DNA of 5,357 nt. It comes from CAVOBC01 sp963693635. GTDB taxonomy: Bacteria > Pseudomonadota > Gammaproteobacteria > Pseudomonadales > Azotimanducaceae. The stretch lies in assembly GCA_963693635.1 (NCBI GenBank), contig CAVOBC010000333.1, positions 1 to 5,357 on the forward strand. Reading direction: 5' to 3'. The notes under the pieces were generated by a model that saw only the letters and a list, made by a program, of their open reading frames with translations, did no database searches and had not been told where the DNA came from. Shown here piece by piece: positions 4,053 to 5,357 of this stretch (position 1 is the stretch's first letter; every line of letters begins with the position of its first letter). Position numbers and translations under genes: made by a program.

Positions 4053-5357
4053 GTGCCTATCACGGAATTGAAGGATGTTCAGTCCACGCCTTTTCAAGCC
4101 GCCCGCCGCTTTGGCGACGTGGGGTCCTTTACACAAACTACCGCCACCGCCGTCTTTGCGGTTGACCCGGCCCATGTGAGCAATGCGGCGATCGTCGATC
4201 TTGCGCTCGCGGCGCGAGACGCCAACGGCCTTGTCTCCTTCACCGCCGAAATTTGCATCGTTCAGCCGGCGACGCCGGGCGCAGGCAACGGCGCCGCGCT
4301 GGTCCAGGTACCGAATCGCGGCCGGGCACCTTTTGTCACCATCGGCGATGAGCATCTACAACGCGAGGGCTGGACACTCGCCGCCTGCGCCTGGCAATGG
4401 GACGTGCCGGACGAGCCGGGGCGAATGACATTTCGTGCGCCCGAGGTACGACCGGACGCGCGCGACCCGAGCGACGCCATGCAATTGCGGCTGCAGCCCT
4501 TCAGCGATGCGCCGGATCTCGTGCTAACCGATCAGCACGTTGGCGTGCTCGGCAACCACATTCCCATACGCTCCGCCGACCTTGATGCCACATACGCACG
4601 GCTGCTCGAACGTGACCATCCCCTCGCGAGCCCGCGCGAGATCCCGCGTTCTGAATGGGCCTTCGCGCGCGACGACGCGGGGGTGCCGCAGCCGGACGAC
4701 ACGCGCATCTGGCGACGCGGCGGCTTCACGGCGGGACAGGTCTATGACGTGATTTACCACCCACTTGATTGCCCGGTGGTCGGCACCGGATTGCTGGCGA
4801 TCCGCGACTTCGGGCGTCACCTGAAACTGGCTGCGGGATTCGATGACGTGATCGCCTGCGGCACGAGTCAGTGCGGCCGGTTCCTGCGTACCTATCTTTA
4901 CCACGGTCTGAACCTCGGCGAGGACGGCGCACAATCGTACGACGGCATCCTCGCGAACGTCGCCGGCGGCCGTCGCGGCGAATTCAACATGCGCTACGGC
5001 CAACCCTCCGTGCAGACAACGCCTGGCCTCGGTCATGGTTTCCCGTTTGCTGACGATGCCCAGGCCGATCCCGTCAGCGGGCGACAGGACGGCCTGCTGA
5101 CGCGCCAGCGCGCACTCGGCGGTACGCCCAGGATCATCTACACCGACACCGCGCCCGAGTACTGGCGCGGCGACGCCAGTCTCACCCACACGGATCTCGT
5201 GACCGGCAACGACCTCGAACTACCCGGCGAGGTGCGACGCTACCTCTTCGCTTCTGCGCAACATCCGGGAGGCCAGCGTCTGGAACTGACCCGGGACGGC
5301 GCAACCGGCGCACCGTCGGCCAACTACATGAATCTGCTGGACTGGAGCCCGTTGCTG
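4053..5357 (+). CDS. Alpha/beta hydrolase domain-containing protein (Abhydrolase_10-like), cut by the right edge
   Basis: 435 codons from GTG 4053 to the window end, with no stop. The frame resembles the large Abhydrolase_10 group of alpha/beta hydrolases, whose natural substrates are mostly unknown. Visible landmarks are a beta-rich start around 31-73 (FAVDP at 35-39, VSFTAEICIVQP), VQVPNRGR (85-91), GTGLLAIRDFGRHL (244-257), the nucleophile elbow CGTSQCGRFLR (269-279, Ser272 in GxSxxG), the NVAGGRRGEFNMRYGQP block (302-318) and EYWRGDASLTHTD (369-381). The last two are characteristic of this group. There is no signal peptide or membrane segment, so a cytoplasmic enzyme is likely. The end at LDWSPLL leaves the C-terminal part, perhaps 100-200 residues and possibly a catalytic His, outside the window. 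The GTG start is supported by GAGAG 9 bases upstream and by the absence of any earlier start codon in the open frame. Esterase or lactonase activity is inferred from the serine motif only. Confidence 0.9.
   Translation, partial: MPITELKDVQSTPFQAARRFGDVGSFTQTTATAVFAVDPAHVSNAAIVDLALAARDANGLVSFTAEICIVQPATPGAGNGAALVQVPNRGRAPFVTIGDEHLQREGWTLAACAWQWDVPDEPGRMTFRAPEVRPDARDPSDAMQLRLQPFSDAPDLVLTDQHVGVLGNHIPIRSADLDATYARLLERDHPLASPREIPRSEWAFARDDAGVPQPDDTRIWRRGGFTAGQVYDVIYHPLDCPVVGTGLLAIRDFGRHLKLAAGFDDVIACGTSQCGRFLRTYLYHGLNLGEDGAQSYDGILANVAGGRRGEFNMRYGQPSVQTTPGLGHGFPFADDAQADPVSGRQDGLLTRQRALGGTPRIIYTDTAPEYWRGDASLTHTDLVTGNDLELPGEVRRYLFASAQHPGGQRLELTRDGATGAPSANYMNLLDWSPLL

Noticed and set aside
4005..4355. 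A 116-codon minus-strand frame overlapping the start of the hydrolase gene
   Set aside because: It spans the tandem repeat and the antisense of the hydrolase N-terminus, has an Arg/Gly-rich translation and resembles no family.
4524..5189. A 221-codon open frame on the minus strand opposite the hydrolase gene
   Set aside because: The plus strand is continuous for 435 codons with Abhydrolase_10 landmarks and a nucleophile elbow. The antisense frame has no motif and a composition dictated by its complement.

Overview
This is a GC-rich window (by eye roughly 60-65% G+C) with densely packed bacterial genes, GTG starts next to ATG starts and Shine-Dalgarno-like leaders. The protein families suggest a metabolically versatile proteobacterium, but nothing here fixes the taxon: there is no rRNA, tRNA or other marker gene. 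I see no mobile element, CRISPR array, phage gene or attachment site.

Layout, left to right. (1) Positions 59-1674/1704 hold a two-gene minus-strand operon. The upstream gene is a phytanoyl-CoA-dioxygenase-type Fe(II)/2-oxoglutarate oxygenase. The downstream gene is an FR47-type GNAT acetyltransferase, and its GTG start overlaps the oxygenase stop by four bases. (2) Positions 1705-2038 are a 334-bp divergent intergenic region with a candidate promoter for each side, an AT-rich stem-loop and a 13-bp tandem repeat ahead of the next gene. (3) Positions 2039-2890 (plus) encode a crotonase-superfamily protein. It lacks both classical hydratase glutamates but keeps the Asp expected in isomerase-type members. 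(4) Positions 2891-3000, between convergent genes, contain a 12-13-bp tandem array and a GC hairpin. (5) Positions 3001-3819 (minus) encode a compact, stand-alone ATP-binding domain of the PEP synthase / pyruvate phosphate dikinase type. (6) Positions 3820-4052 are a second divergent intergenic region with another short tandem repeat. (7) From 4053 to the right edge (plus) runs the first 435 codons of a large alpha/beta hydrolase-domain protein (Abhydrolase_10-like).

The five genes form at least four transcription units, so apart from the oxygenase-acetyltransferase pair there is no operon evidence that they work together. Oxygenase, crotonase and esterase-like hydrolase would suit catabolism of acyl-CoA, terpenoid, aromatic or other hydrophobic substrates, but that is inference from family membership. 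I find no clear new system. The points most worth a second look are the stand-alone PEP-synthase-type ATP-grasp domain with a possible 3-codon leader ORF, the hydratase-dead crotonase, and short tandem repeats in three different intergenic regions.
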